Shown here: one piece after another, positions 1 through 13,000 of the stretch
How the letters are laid out: each line of letters begins with the position of its first letter
Position numbering within the stretch: the stretch's first letter is position 1
Source: Patiria miniata
Lineage: Eukaryota; Echinodermata; Asteroidea; Valvatida; Asterinidae
Direction of reading: 5' to 3'
Length of the DNA: 64,000 nucleotides
Assembly: GCF_015706575.1 (NCBI RefSeq)
Contig: NW_024037058.1
Span: forward strand, 7,813,806-7,877,805
Translations under genes and position numbers: made by a program
The notes under the pieces: generated by a model
What the model saw: the letters and a program-made list of their open reading frames with translations, nothing else
Databases searched by the model: none
Told to the model about the DNA's origin: nothing

Positions 1-1078
1 TGTATTGAATAGAATTGGGTGTACTGAATAGAATGGTTAAAATTTATGCATCAACAATTTAAAACCATAGAATATATTTCGTTAGAAATTAAAGAGCAAA
101 CTATATTAGAAATGACAAACAAAACAATCAACATTAAAACCTTTGGTGGTAATTAAGTAGTACATAAAGACGAACTGCCCACAAAACATGAGGCTTTTGT
201 TCAGAGATAAACATAGTTTTAAATAATTCAAAACCCTTTTCTTTCCGCTAAAAAAAATAAGAATTAAAAAAGTAAATCTAAAACCTCACGCGGTCTCTAT
301 ATATAAAAAAATAAAAAGGTCAATGAATGTGTAGGATTGGAAAGACAAAATGTAGAATAAAATACACTGTTCCTTCAAACAGTGCTACAAGTGATGTTGA
401 AAAACATGGCCGGTATTTTCAAGTGTTCTGGTTCGCTCGTACCCAACAGGCCACCACCGAACAGGCCGCTGGGAAGGGTTAATAATTTCTTCTGCATGTA
501 TGATATAATCTTTTTTGAGCTCTCATTCAATAGAATTTGTTTGAACAATAACATGGGTCAAGTTTTCGGCCTGCACGCATGACACATGCGCACAGAATGT
601 ACATGTATCGGTTGCAGCAGTTTGCGCCCACAATGCTTTGCGCGCCTGCGCTTCCTTCATAAAGTTGTGTGAAGGCGATTAGCCCTTCCCAACGCCCAGG
701 GCGTTGGGTACGGAACGATTACTCTCCGGGCAGCTTTTGTACTCAACAGTGCCCTCATGAGGCAGAACTGAAAACTTTTCATTTATGCGAGGGCACAATA
801 AAACCATGTCTGGCATGTTCTTGTAGCTGAACAGTTTAACATGAACCCATTATGCACATTTCAATTGACCATTGCAGGGGTCTGGTTTCGTGCATTTGCA
901 ATCAGATAAGTACGCCTAGCTGGTATCAACACACTACAGTCGTGCCCAACACCCAGCAAAAGCTAGCGTTGGATTTCAGCAAATTTTAGACGGTCCAAGT
1001 TTATCAAGATCCATAGAATATCAATGAGAGATGCAACCTTGGTGTTTAAGGAATTCTCACATAATAAATTTTGCATTG
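1..1078. repeat. Duplicated 3' flank of copy A (pairs with 33525-34629)
   Basis: Downstream of the copy A stop codon. It aligns with 33525-34629 beyond copy B, with shared blocks such as the TTCAAACAGTGCT region (376 and 33906), CTGGGAAGGG (469 and 34003) and the GACACATGCGCACAGAATGT block (582 and 34118). The similarity begins near position 30 and may continue left of the window. It probably includes the 3' UTR. No further coding sequence seen. Confidence 0.7.
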
Positions 1079-4000
1079 CTAGCACTTGCACTTTCTTTGT
1101 CTTTCGGCAGCAATGTCGACGTTCAAATCTGAAATCAAAATTACAGAAGGTACCATGACATCAAACATAGGACACAAGCTAGCACACACACATATATACT
1201 TTACCATTACCAATGAGGGTGCTGCGTTGTTTCCCTTTGTTCCTACAATACAGCAAAGTAGACTGACACAGCGACTTCAACAAAAAATGTACATACAAAG
1301 ACATCCAAGAATCTGTTGATCTCTTTATAATATCCTGCTGTCTTTGAGATGTATGTTATATGCACGTACACCATAATCAGTGGCGGGGCCAGACTAATAT
1401 TTGGGGGGGGGGCAATTGGGGTTAACAGGTTCAGAAAATATTTTTGGGGGCAGTCAATGGTCCGGAAATAAGCCACTTTAGAGCAACTTAGAAGTGGTCA
1501 TTTTTATGAATGAAAAATGTATCAAACCCCAGAATGGTGTTAATGTACCTCCCCGGTCAAGGGCAAGGGACCAGCACTCGGTTGGTGACAGCTGCGGCTG
1601 TATAAATGCATGTGTGGGATGTTTTTTTCTACCAAAGTACCAATTCTTTATAGTGCTAAATTTCATTAGCCCAAAATGGGTTCACAGAAACCAATGATGC
1701 ACTCTCATCAACCTCCCTCTGTAAGTGATAATCTGTAAAGAAAGTTATAACCCTATATGTCAAGATCTATCAGGTGACAGGTCCTGATACTGGTCTCATA
1801 TTGGTACAATTGACATGCTGTGGTACATAATTCAGAATAGACAATGATGTTGCGGCCATCTTGATATTTTCACATTCAAATCAACGTAACCAAAGCGAGG
1901 CTTGAAGGAAAAATAGTCTGGTTTCTTTTTGCACGGAAAACATTATCATTAGGTGCTGTTATTCGGTACAGGAAACATATGACTGAAATGGTGGCAGCAT
2001 GATAAGGGTCTATATTGACTAACATCGATAGCAGTGGCGATTGCCGGTCAATGATGGATTTAGCTCAGTAACAATGAAGACACAAAAGGTTCACTCATGC
2101 ATTCCAGCCAAACAAAGGCAAACCCTTTGAAGTGGCTGCTACGCAAGCGTACCAATATTAATGGTCAACCTATCAGCCACCCTATCTAATATATCGAACA
2201 AGTTTAACAAGCTTTGACAGTTATACAGTTTAATAATTTGCACAGGGGTTTGTGGTACTTAGTGACCATGCAGCCAGTACGAAAGCTATTGAGGGAGGTA
2301 CGGTTATGTTTTTGGCAGTTTGTGATAGTTATAATAATAACAACACATTCTTATAGCGCATAAACAAATATAAAGAAATATGGGAAAATAATTTTCAAAT
2401 AAATGTGTTTTAAGGCTGGTCTTCAACAATTCCAGGTCGGATCGCAGTGACAGTGGGAGAGAATTCAAAGTCTAGGGCCCACACATGCATATGCTCTTGC
2501 ACCATATAGTTCTTCATTTTTCTGGTGTTCATGATGATAAGCAATATGGCGAAAAGATGCTGGGAAGACGATCTTAGGGACCTTGGTAGAATTTAAGGTA
2601 CAAGCACCCACTTGTTCTGAGATGTAGGCTAGACATAGAACATGGATAGCTTAGAAGATGAGAACGGACCTTACAATGGATGCGAGACTGCATACTGGTA
2701 ACCAGTTCAGATTTTTCAGCATAGGTGTTAATGATAAAGTTATAAGTGTATGCGGGTTATTTAAGCAAAGGTCCTATACAAACACACTCATTGCTTCATC
2801 AGCCAATAGGATTTTCAAAATCGGCGACATGTTCATGAATAGAAGCAATGAGTGCACCAGTATGGTTCCACTTCAGTATTAAGGCTTCTAATTTTGTTGG
2901 ACAGATATAAATCTATACCTCAGAGATAATTAGAGCAAATTTAAGTGCAAACTATGGTTAATTACAGTGCAACTAACTTCACTGAAACCAAGGCTCACCG
3001 ACCATGGATTTGACCATAGTTGGACTCAACCGAGAGCCAGGATCAAGAGGTTTTGGGATGAAGATTGATTGACTAGTGTTGGACTTCGACTAAAGACGTT
3101 TGGACGTTGCCATTAGTACAGAGGTGCGTAGTACGTCACAAATCAACTTCACGAGGGCTAATGACCCTTGATCAAACTTGCCCAAGGTTTCTGAAAAAAA
3201 AAAAACCACAAAACGCCACCAATTAAGAAGAGGTAAATGCTAAGTAGAGACTGGATTAAAGGGGCAACTTACCAACGAGATCTCTTTCTCTGTGCATCGG
3301 GTTTCTGTGTTCCTGGTCTTCAACTTCCCTGCCGACTGCTGCGTTGAACGCGACGCATGCCACACGAGAGAAAAAGTCGTCGACTTTCTCGCCTTGGTTT
3401 GTAAGTATTTGAAATAAAATTGGATTTGTGCATGAGCAGTATAGGGATGCATTTGGTCCACCCACAAAAGCAAAGTCAAACTTCACACAGATGACACTGA
3501 TGTCTTGACAATGGCAATGATTATATACAAATGCTTCTTTTATTAGGAGAATGGTAAGAATTGTTAGCTCTGTGCAGGAACTGTTGGCGGCGCTATTCGG
3601 ACAGATAGTTAAGATAAAGAGTACAAACATGGATTAGTCCCTAGCCTTCCTAATTCTTCAACAGTCCTCCCTGCATAAGTGGAGGAACTCGAAGGATTGA
3701 GGCTATAAGGGTGCAGACTAGACCAGTAAATCGGTCCAAAATTGCATACGCCGGCCAAATCATGTTTTGCAAGGAGGGCGCTTGCCCCCCTCCTCCTCCC
3801 CCCAGACCCTCCCCCCAGACCCTCCCCCATTTCCCCGGACAAGTAAAATACATGAAATAAAAAGGACCAAAAAAGAAAAAAAAAAAGATGTGCAAAATCA
3901 TATTGTTGTTAATTTAATGGGTTGGGGTGGGGGGGCAAATGTCCCTGCCCGTGCACCCTCGAAAAAATGATCAATCGGGAAAATGCTGGAAAATAAAGGG

Positions 4001-7000
4001 ATTTTGGGAGAAAAGTTTGCTTTTTTCCGCTCTAAAAAAAAGCCTGGCGACGCCCATAATCCTCTTGCCTTAAATGTGGTCTGGGATGAAATTGTAAAAT
4101 TTCGCTTCTTAGGGTGCATACCAGTAAATTGGTCCAAAATTGCATACGCCGACCAAATCACGATTTACTTGCCCTCAAATTCTAGGTGTAAGAGCATATT
4201 GAGGTCAGTGAACTTGAGGATTTGTAAAAAAAAAAAGAAAGACGGGTGGAAGCCGTGCAGAAACCTGCAAGCTCCTATTGAGTGAAATTTCGATGAATTT
4301 ATGCCCTAAGATGGATCTATTTTGCAAGTGTAAGCGTCCATTTTCAAAATGGCCATGGGATTCAGGCCTGCTTTTAGGGGTGGTCATCTTTGGGTGGAAT
4401 TGTCTCTAAAAAGTCATTGGATAGTAGAACAAAAATTGAATAGAAAGTGAAAGAGGATTAAAAAAGCATGATTTGATTTGAATAGAATAATTTTGGGAAG
4501 TGTGTGTAATTACCACCAAGGTCTATGGCAGTGTACTTACTGGTCAGTGTACCAATAATTATGGCAAAAATGTGTGGCTGATTTCCCCCCCCCCCCCAGA
4601 AGTGTGGGACGAGTCTACGAGTGATACTTACCCAAATAGCTACTACATATGCATATTTATTCAGCCGACAGGCTCAAACGCTAAAAGATTTAATCAACCA
4701 CCGAGCGCCCTCTCGGGGCCTACCCATTATGCTACGTCATGAATCCGCCATTATACTTCCTCTTTTTTCTCGCGCACTAAAGGTGAAAAACCATCGTAAC
4801 GCGAGCCGAGAGTGGGGAGGAGGGCGGGAAGCTATTTGGGTAAGTATCACTCGTAGACTCGTCCCACACTTCTGTGGGGGGGGGGGGGGGGGTTGTCTAC
4901 TTCATTCACTTACCCAAATAGCTACTACATATGCATAGAGTGGCACCGACAACTGGTGGCCGGGTAGGCGAGACACCCTTCAACCAAATGGTTAAACAAC
5001 AGTATATATATATATATATACATCATGATTTAAACCATTTTGGTTGAATATACATGTAATGTATTACCCGCTTAGTTTGTCTCCTGGCCAGGCCGGGAAA
5101 GACTACTGTGCAGGGTAGGGTTCTTAAACGAGGGCTGGTGAAATATCAGTATCGTCTTCCCCATGTTACCTCCAGTCTGGAGTATGTCACGTAGGTAGCA
5201 AGATGTGAATGTCGAGGCCGACTTTCAGCATGCTGCCTGTGAAATTTTTGTGATAGGGACCCCGCTAAAAGATGTTCAGGACGTCGCTTCGGCGCGTACG
5301 TCATGGGTCCGGACAAGGCCTCGGACAGGAGCATCCCATTTGGATAGCCAGTCCGAAGTAGCGAATTTGATTGCTGTGTCCCTTGAGTCGGGGCCATGCG
5401 GCTGTATTGTTGTAATAAAAAGTCGCATGCAATCACCCCTGAGTGGTTTAGTGCGTGCCAAATACCATTTTAGGGATCGCACAGGACACCATAATTTGTT
5501 TGCGGGGACACAGGGTGTCTGATTTTCCGTCAGAAAAGACACTTTTGGGATCAGGCGGACCCCGCCTAGTTCCCAGTGAATACGTCCCGGATCTAATGTC
5601 AGCGTGTGGATCTCGCTGCTACGCCTAGCAGTAGCCGTTGCAAGCAGAAATCTTTATTGACACATGAATGAGAGGTGCCTGGCCCAAAGGTTCGTATGGA
5701 GCCTTGGCCAAAATGTTCAGGACCGAACCCAGATCCCAGGATGGGACTAGATACCGGACTGTTAGCCTCTCATTGAACATTCCACGGAGTAGGTGAGTGA
5801 TCGCCACATTAAAGAAAATGGGTGAGCCATCAGCGCAGCTGTGTGAACTGCTGCTATGGCTGATCGTTAATTTCGCACCATTCCTACTGACAAATTGGCT
5901 CTGAACAATGACAGTAGAAATTCTGAACAATGGTTTAAAGAAGCACAGAGTGAATCCACAGCCTGTTCTTCGCACCACCTACTATAATGTCGTAGTCGAC
6001 TGTCATAGATTCGTCGTGTTGAGAGACGACGTCCCTTTGCGGCCAGGGCTGCCGCGTCTTAAGAAAGACCTGCTGATCGGTAAGCGCGCTTGACAGTGGC
6101 CAGCACGCTAGGTGGAGATCTCCCGGAGCCGGGTGTCGGAACAGGGATTAAAGCTAAAAGAATAGGTCGTGACGATCTGGGAGGATTAGAGGGGAGCCCA
6201 CTAGGAGCCTCACCAGTCGCGGAAACCAGGGCTGGCGCGGCCAGAAGGGGGCGATCAGTAGGATCTTGCACCTGTCTCTCTCCAGTTTCCCGATGACCTT
6301 TGTAAAGATTGAGATCGGAGGGAAGGCGTAAGAGAACATGTTTGTCCAGTCTATTGATAGTGCGTTCGAGGCCCATGCCTGAGGATGATGGGATCTCGAG
6401 TAGAACACCGCGAGCTGAGTGTTGATTGCGGAGGTGCACCAGTCTATGTGTGGACGACCTAGGATCGAGAAGATCTGACTTACGATTCTCTTGTTCAATG
6501 ACCACTCCGTAAGAATTATTTTGCCCCTGGAGAGAGAGTCCGCTATGTTGTTTTCCGCACCAGGAACGTGAATGACACGTAGATCTACTTTGTGTCTGGT
6601 TAGCCACTAACACATTTCCCAAGTCAGGTAGCACAGCTGGGGTGACCTTGTACCGCCCCGTTTGTTAATATATGCTACCACTGTCGTGTTGTCGGTCTTG
6701 ATTAAAACAGACCGGCCCACTGCGTCTGCTTGGAAGTGGTGTAAGGCGTTGACTGCAGCCTAAAGCTATAGAACATTGATATGTAGGGACCGAATGTTGT
6801 CGTCCCAAATTCCTGCAGCTTGTCAAGGGGGAGGGGAGGCTCCGCAGCCCTCGTTGGAAGCGTCAGTGGAGATTATGGCGTGAGGATCCCCTCTGGGGAA
6901 ACTCCATCTGCACCGACTGTTCTGTTCCAATGGCCACCACCGAAGGTGTGGCCGAATGACTTCGTCGATCGAGATCACTAGAGAGATTGGATCTGTCTCG

Positions 7001-10000
7001 GGTCTGTCATGTGCCAGAAGATGCATTTGCAAAGGACGCATCCTCAGTCTGCACCAGGGGACCAGGTCCACTTAGCTGGCCATGATCCCTAGAAGTTTCA
7101 GCCAAGCTTGCGGTGGAGCGACTTGAACAGATAGGAAAAGTTTGACGCACTTCCGCAGGCTGGTAACGCGTTCCCCTGTGGGGACGGCTATGCCCCTGCA
7201 TAGATCGATCTCTGTTCCCAGAAAAGCGATTTCCTGGGACGGGATTAGTTGGGACTTCTTCTCGTTGATGATGAAGCCTAGCCTCGTTGTCAACGTATAA
7301 GTATCTCTCAAATTTTGAGCAGTTTCGTCTTTTGATTTTGCCACTATCAGTCAGTCGTCGAGATCCATAAAAATCATTGTTTTCTCGATGAAGACATGAT
7401 GCAACTGCCCGCACAACCCTGGTAAACACTCTTGACGAGGTTGATAACCCGAAGGGAAGGGCAGTGAACTCGTAAGTGCGCCCATGATACCGGAAACATA
7501 GGAATCAGGAGTGCTCTTGGAAGATGGGGACATGTAGGTATGCGACTCTAGAACTACATGGAGTGTTTCCATTTGGAAACGCTTGGGTCTGACCAACCTA
7601 TTGAGCAGTTTAAGCTAGCCACCTTCTTTGGTGTTAGAAAGAAGGACAGGAAGCCTGTGAATTGTTCCATTGGTGGTACAAAGCGGACTGTTCTCTTCTC
7701 GATAAGGGATGATATCTCTTGTTCGAGAGCTAATCGTTTGTCTGTGTTTGTCGGAACCAGTGTTTCACGAACACAAATTTTCGACCAAGGGGTGCTTGTA
7801 GATTCTAGTTGATAGCCGTGGCTGACTATAGAAAGCACCCTTGCGTCGCAGGTGATCTCTCTCCAGAATTTCTGAGACGACACCCAACGGGCCTGAGTGT
7901 GGGGGTCGGCTCCGTGGGGGAGTCACCAGTGTTGTAGTCGAGACCAGATAGTCCGAGACCGAGACCAAGACCGAGACTGAAGATTCGAGACCGAGACCGA
8001 GACCGAGACCAGCCCCTTCAAGGCGGACCGAGACCGAGACCAATATGGTCCGAGACCGAGACCGAGACCGCTGATATTAAATAACAATAGTCGAAATTAA
8101 AAAAAACAAGACACGTTATTATAGTTGAAAAATGTAACCTTTCTATTCACAAAGAATACAGACCAAAATTTTGACCAGTGGCAGTGTTGACAAATTGATA
8201 CATGACACCTTACTTGAGCAAAAAGTAGTTACACTTAAGAAATATGGGCTTTTACATGTTGTCTACACCCAATCGTGACAAAAGTAAAAAGTTAAAGGCA
8301 GATGCTTCTTTATCTGTTATAGGAACTCGGATCCTAAACTCCACAGTCACCCCCTTGGTTTCAGCTATGACTTCTAACGGATATTTAAAGATGTAATTTT
8401 AATTTTACATTGCCTCTTTTTTCCTAAAATAAATTTAGGACTTAACTTCTAACAAGACTTGTGTACTTGATATTAAAAAATGGGAGCTAGAAAATGTTGA
8501 ATTAATTTTTAAATTTGTGTCATAGAATGTGGACTTGTACATGTAGACCCACAAGTTGCGAGGTGGTAGCCAGAATGTGCCAGATATGGATTTTTATTTT
8601 TTTTCTGAACGGGACTTTTAATTTTTGAGGAATAATGGGGTACTTTAAAATGAGCAGCCAGAAAATGGGGTCTCATCATACACTCTCATGGCAACAGTGA
8701 GTGGTAACTGGTAAGAGTGTGTGAGCTCAAAGCTGGAAAATCAGGTAGAAAAATTTACTTTTTCTTCAAAATACTGTCCCAAATTAAAGAGAACATTGTG
8801 TGGGGTCGAAAATATAACTAATTTGAAGCACCTTATTTATTATCAGAATACAAAATGCAAGTGATTACGCCCACAGGGGTGGGCTAAACTACACAATCCC
8901 CGAAAATGGTTGACCCTTATTGCATAAATTGTTACAAGTTTATACTTTGCTTTATGTGGCCGACTCAACAGATAAATGCCGAACTTGTTCCAAATCGTTC
9001 AGTGACTGGTACTGCTGCAGCTTTACATGTACTTTGGGGACTTTCCAACGTGCAGTCGAGTCCAAACCGACCGCGATATATAACAAGCTTGATCTACGGG
9101 CTAGCAAATGTTTTAAATAACATCGAGCTGTAAAAGCTTCATATTGCCGGTCTCGACCCGAGACCAGCCAAAATATCGAGACCAAAGGGGACCGAGACCG
9201 AGACCAAGACCGAGACCACAGCTTCCGAGACCGAGACCGAGACCGAGACCAGCAAAAAGTGGTCTCGAGACCGGTCTCGAGACCGAGACCGGTCTCGAGA
9301 CCTACAACACTGGGAGTCACCGCCGCCATCCGAGACGGGGGGCTGATGGCCCACCGCCACGTCCCCGGCTGCTAGTTTGTACATACTGGCGCGCAGGGGC
9401 AGAGTAGGGGCGTGGAGCTGAAACCATTGCACCAGCTGATGCCTTGGCCGTCTGTTCGCGAAAGGGCTTGAATGGTTTCTTAGGGGATGGGCGAAACGAG
9501 GGAGCACCTCTCGTTGCCCTCTTCCCAGATAACTTGGGCTTATCAGTAGCTGAAGGCTTCTACAAGCTCAGTTTGTCCGCTGTTTCGGTTCTTTTGGCTT
9601 CAACTTCCAGAATCTCCTGGAATTTGCCTCCGAAAAGGTCTTTGCCCATAAGAGGAAGGTCTTCTAACTTCCTCTTAGCGCCTTTGTGCGGTATGTAAAG
9701 TGCCTCCATCACGTTATTCCTACGTGATTTGGCGGACAAGATAGAGATTCTCGTAAACTGATCTAGAGAAAAATGGAGTATTTCGTCCAGACATCGGAAG
9801 GCTGCTGCTAACATATCGGCTGGAATTTGTGAATCTTCCTCACATGCGCAGACGATATATTCAGATAACAAAAGTAAAAAGACGCTTGTTTGTGAGCCAA
9901 ATCTAGCCGCCTCATCGACTTTCTCCATTGTATCCTCCATCTTTGCTCTAGTCGGATCGACAAATATTGACTTGGTCGGGGCTTTGCCGCTATCTCCAGT

Positions 10001-13000
10001 CAATTTGTCCTTGGCTGTATCTGGAATAGCGGGAACCGTAAAGAAATCATCTTGGTCCTTTTCTGGAAACTGGAAATAGGCTGCCGACCTTTTGTTGAAA
10101 GCAGTCCATTTCTTTGAATCGGCAATCTGTTGGATGCGATCGGTGCATAAACGATCCACTGGCATAGCTGGGAAAGCTGGATCCCGAGGTTCCTCCACGC
10201 CAGTCCGGCGTTTGAAAGAACGACGGGTGGTCTCTGGCTTACTGCTCTCTGGTAGTTGCAGTACTCGAACCATATCTCTTTGAACCAGCCTCAGCTGAGT
10301 CTCAAATGGCGAAAAATTGCCAGGGTCAGTGGCCTCTTCATCCCCAGAACACCCATCTTGCGAGTGAGTGGAAGGGGGTGAGTACTGTCAACATCTATGT
10401 CAGGAACATCTTGAACAGAAGTACCCAAATTCATAGATGGGTGTAAAGAAATGCCCACCTGTGATCTCGGGTGCGCCCAATCGCGGCCCGGAGTAGGTGG
10501 ATTATCTGAGCAGACACTGATGGCAACCCCAGGATCTGGGGGCCCAGTGTGTTCCCCTCTCATCCCGCCCGAAATCGCCAGGATTGCGGCTGAATCGGAT
10601 CCGGCTGAATTAAGCCCGGATCCGGCCGGATCGCGCCCGGATTCAGCCGGATTGGAGCCGGATCCGGCTTGATCACACTCGGATCCGGCAGGATTAGACC
10701 CGGATTTGGGTCCGGAAATGTGGCCGCCGGGAGTGACTTCTCAGTCAACGCTGGGGCTGATCTCCATTGTTGTTGTTTAGTGAGGGCTGCTAACGAAACG
10801 TTGATGTCCTGGAAAGCTTTTAGAAAGATTTCCATGGATACACCTTTGTTTTTCTTTTTCCGATGCGTCGACTTACGAAGGGAATCCCCTGAAGAAGACG
10901 GCGCTGCCTTGTGTTTCTTTTTCTTACTTGGGTGACTTGATTCACTGAATGAATCTCTGATAATATCCTGGGAATTCCGGAGCATTAATCAAAGAACGAC
11001 GTTGACTGCGAGTCCGTGGCCCGAATTTGGGGAGGAGGCAAGTCAGTCACCGCGAGTCCTGCCCATTCCGCACGGGTGGAAGCAGGAAGCTCGGAGCGCG
11101 ATGAACGCGCAGATGGGGCCGGTGAGGATTGAATCCTTTTACCGCTCCGTGACTGGTCGTCCCCGAGGGTTGCTGGAGCCAGCAGACCGGGGGGACGAGG
11201 CGAAGAAATTCCCGTGAAACCATGGGAAATCGACGCCAGGTTGCTAGGTGACGCCGATGGTCCGGAGACCGGTGGCGTGATCGAGCGACTAGTGGTCCCT
11301 ATTTGGGTCTTGCCCTTGGGACCGCTGGTGGCCTTTGATGCGGCCTTTTTAACCGCGGGACCCTTACAGCTGGTTGCCTTGGGGGCCGTGGTTACACGGG
11401 GAGTTTTATCCCCGGTATTTTCACGGTGTTCCATACCGTAGGACGTATGTTTGAAGCCGGTCAAAACGCGTAAACACGGGATGACCGTTACAGACTACGA
11501 CGATGTCCCTGCGTGGGGACTCACTGCTATCTCGTTTTTTCGTACTATTGTACTACTAGGATTAATGCAGTTGAGAACGGCCGGGGGGAAGGGAACGACC
11601 GCTGGTCGTTGTTTCCCACAGAATATTTCTTTACACACCAGGCGAGGCGGCCGAGGGAAGGGAACGGCCAGCGGCCGATATACCCCCGAATATCTCGCCG
11701 CTATCTCGTTTGTCGTCGCACTATCGAGATAGCTTAGGACGGCCGAGGGGCAGGGAACGACCTCTGACGATATACCCGACGAAACGTCCTCTTCTAGCTT
11801 ACTAGCTCCCTGAGCTAGCTGAAACAGTCAGGGGGGAAGGGAACGACCTCTGTCGATATACCCCCACTGTACTCGTCTCGCAAGGCCCTAGCTCACCGCG
11901 AGCTTAGGGGAAACGAACGGAGAACAGGGAACGGCCGAAACCGCTGTATTCTTCTAAATGTTTCGCTAGTCCCCTGAACGGCCGAAAGTCTGACTTCCGG
12001 AACAGGGGTCCCACGTGTGGGGCGACTATCAGACCTTGTATAGAATAACCGCACTTTCTCTCCGGGGATATACGACGCACTGTCTCCCCTAAAGGTCTTT
12101 ACAGATTTCTATGGAGTCATAAACTAAATGCACTGCTATTTTTATTTTTTTAATTTTTTTTTTTTTGACAAAGAAATATTATTATTAGATAACTGTACAA
12201 CAGAAATAATAATAATAACTCAGGAAAGCCGACTCGGCTAAAAGGGGATTGCACTTGATCCCAAAGGGAGAACCCATGATGCCTACCCGGCACTGGGCTA
12301 GTCCCGCGGTGCTGACCTGGCCCGCCGCACGTGGTGTCAGACAAAGGCTGAAAAACCTGCTACGCTACGTGCAAGAAAAACGAAAGCAAAATGACTCCAG
12401 AATCACTCCAAATGAGAACTACTTAACTCAAACCAAACTCTACAGATTCTACACAACTCACTTGGTTGATAAATTCTATAAAACAGAAACTCTTAAAGCG
12501 AAAATCGTACAAAAACTCGTCAAAAGGCGAGAGCAAAAATATTTGCTTCTGCACGATGCCGTCGCTAAGAAATAAGAGGAAGTATAATGGCGGATTCATG
12601 ACATAGCATATTGGGTAGGCCCCGAGAGGGCGCTCGGTGGTTGATTAAAACTTTTAGCGTTTGAGCCTGTCGGCTGAATAAATATGCATATGTAGTAGCT
12701 ATTTGGGTAAGTGAATGAAGTAGAATGAAACATTGTTCTTAATTAATGAAATAGAAATGCACGGTTTCAACAATATCCTACATTTGTAAATGCAAATGAC
12801 AGAGGACACTCTTCTGCCCATCTTGTGAGAAAATGATAGAAATCCAATCACGCATACCAACACGAAGCTCATTTGAATGAAAAAAAGTGCAAATAAAAAA
12901 GTTGCAGTAAATAGCATTGCTCCAATGTACCGGTTTGAGTGATCCTGCAAGGCAGGGTAGACTTTAATTAATTAATAACTTTACCTTACAAAAGTTTCCT

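Larger units (their letters stand above)
4897..12723 (-). mobile_element. DIRS-like tyrosine-recombinase retrotransposon, broken
   Basis: Minus-strand element in intron 6 of copy A. Its ends are inverted, not direct, repeats of about 40 bp (4897-4937 and 12683-12723), as DIRS elements have. Order along the element: leader, gag-like region, reverse transcriptase with RNase H, tyrosine recombinase. The leader (11580-11960) contains about five copies of a GGGAAGGGAACGACC-type word. A hAT-like element sits inside it at 7927-9312. It is broken in several places (roughly half a dozen or more, besides the insertion), so it is a fossil of moderate age. It is GC-richer than its surroundings. The family call rests on the gene order, the inverted termini and the recombinase. 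Confidence 0.8.

Noticed and set aside
3609-3970. Gly/Pro-rich frames on both strands
   Set aside because: Produced by C/G-rich low-complexity tracts in intron 6 of copy A; no splice sites or domain.
9144-9407. Arg-Pro repeat frame
   Set aside because: Translation of the GAGACC hexamer array in the hAT-like element.
12249-12575. 108-codon plus-strand frame near the right end of the DIRS-like element
   Set aside because: Lies within the element, antisense to its genes, with no domain I recognise and no splice context; not supported as a host gene.
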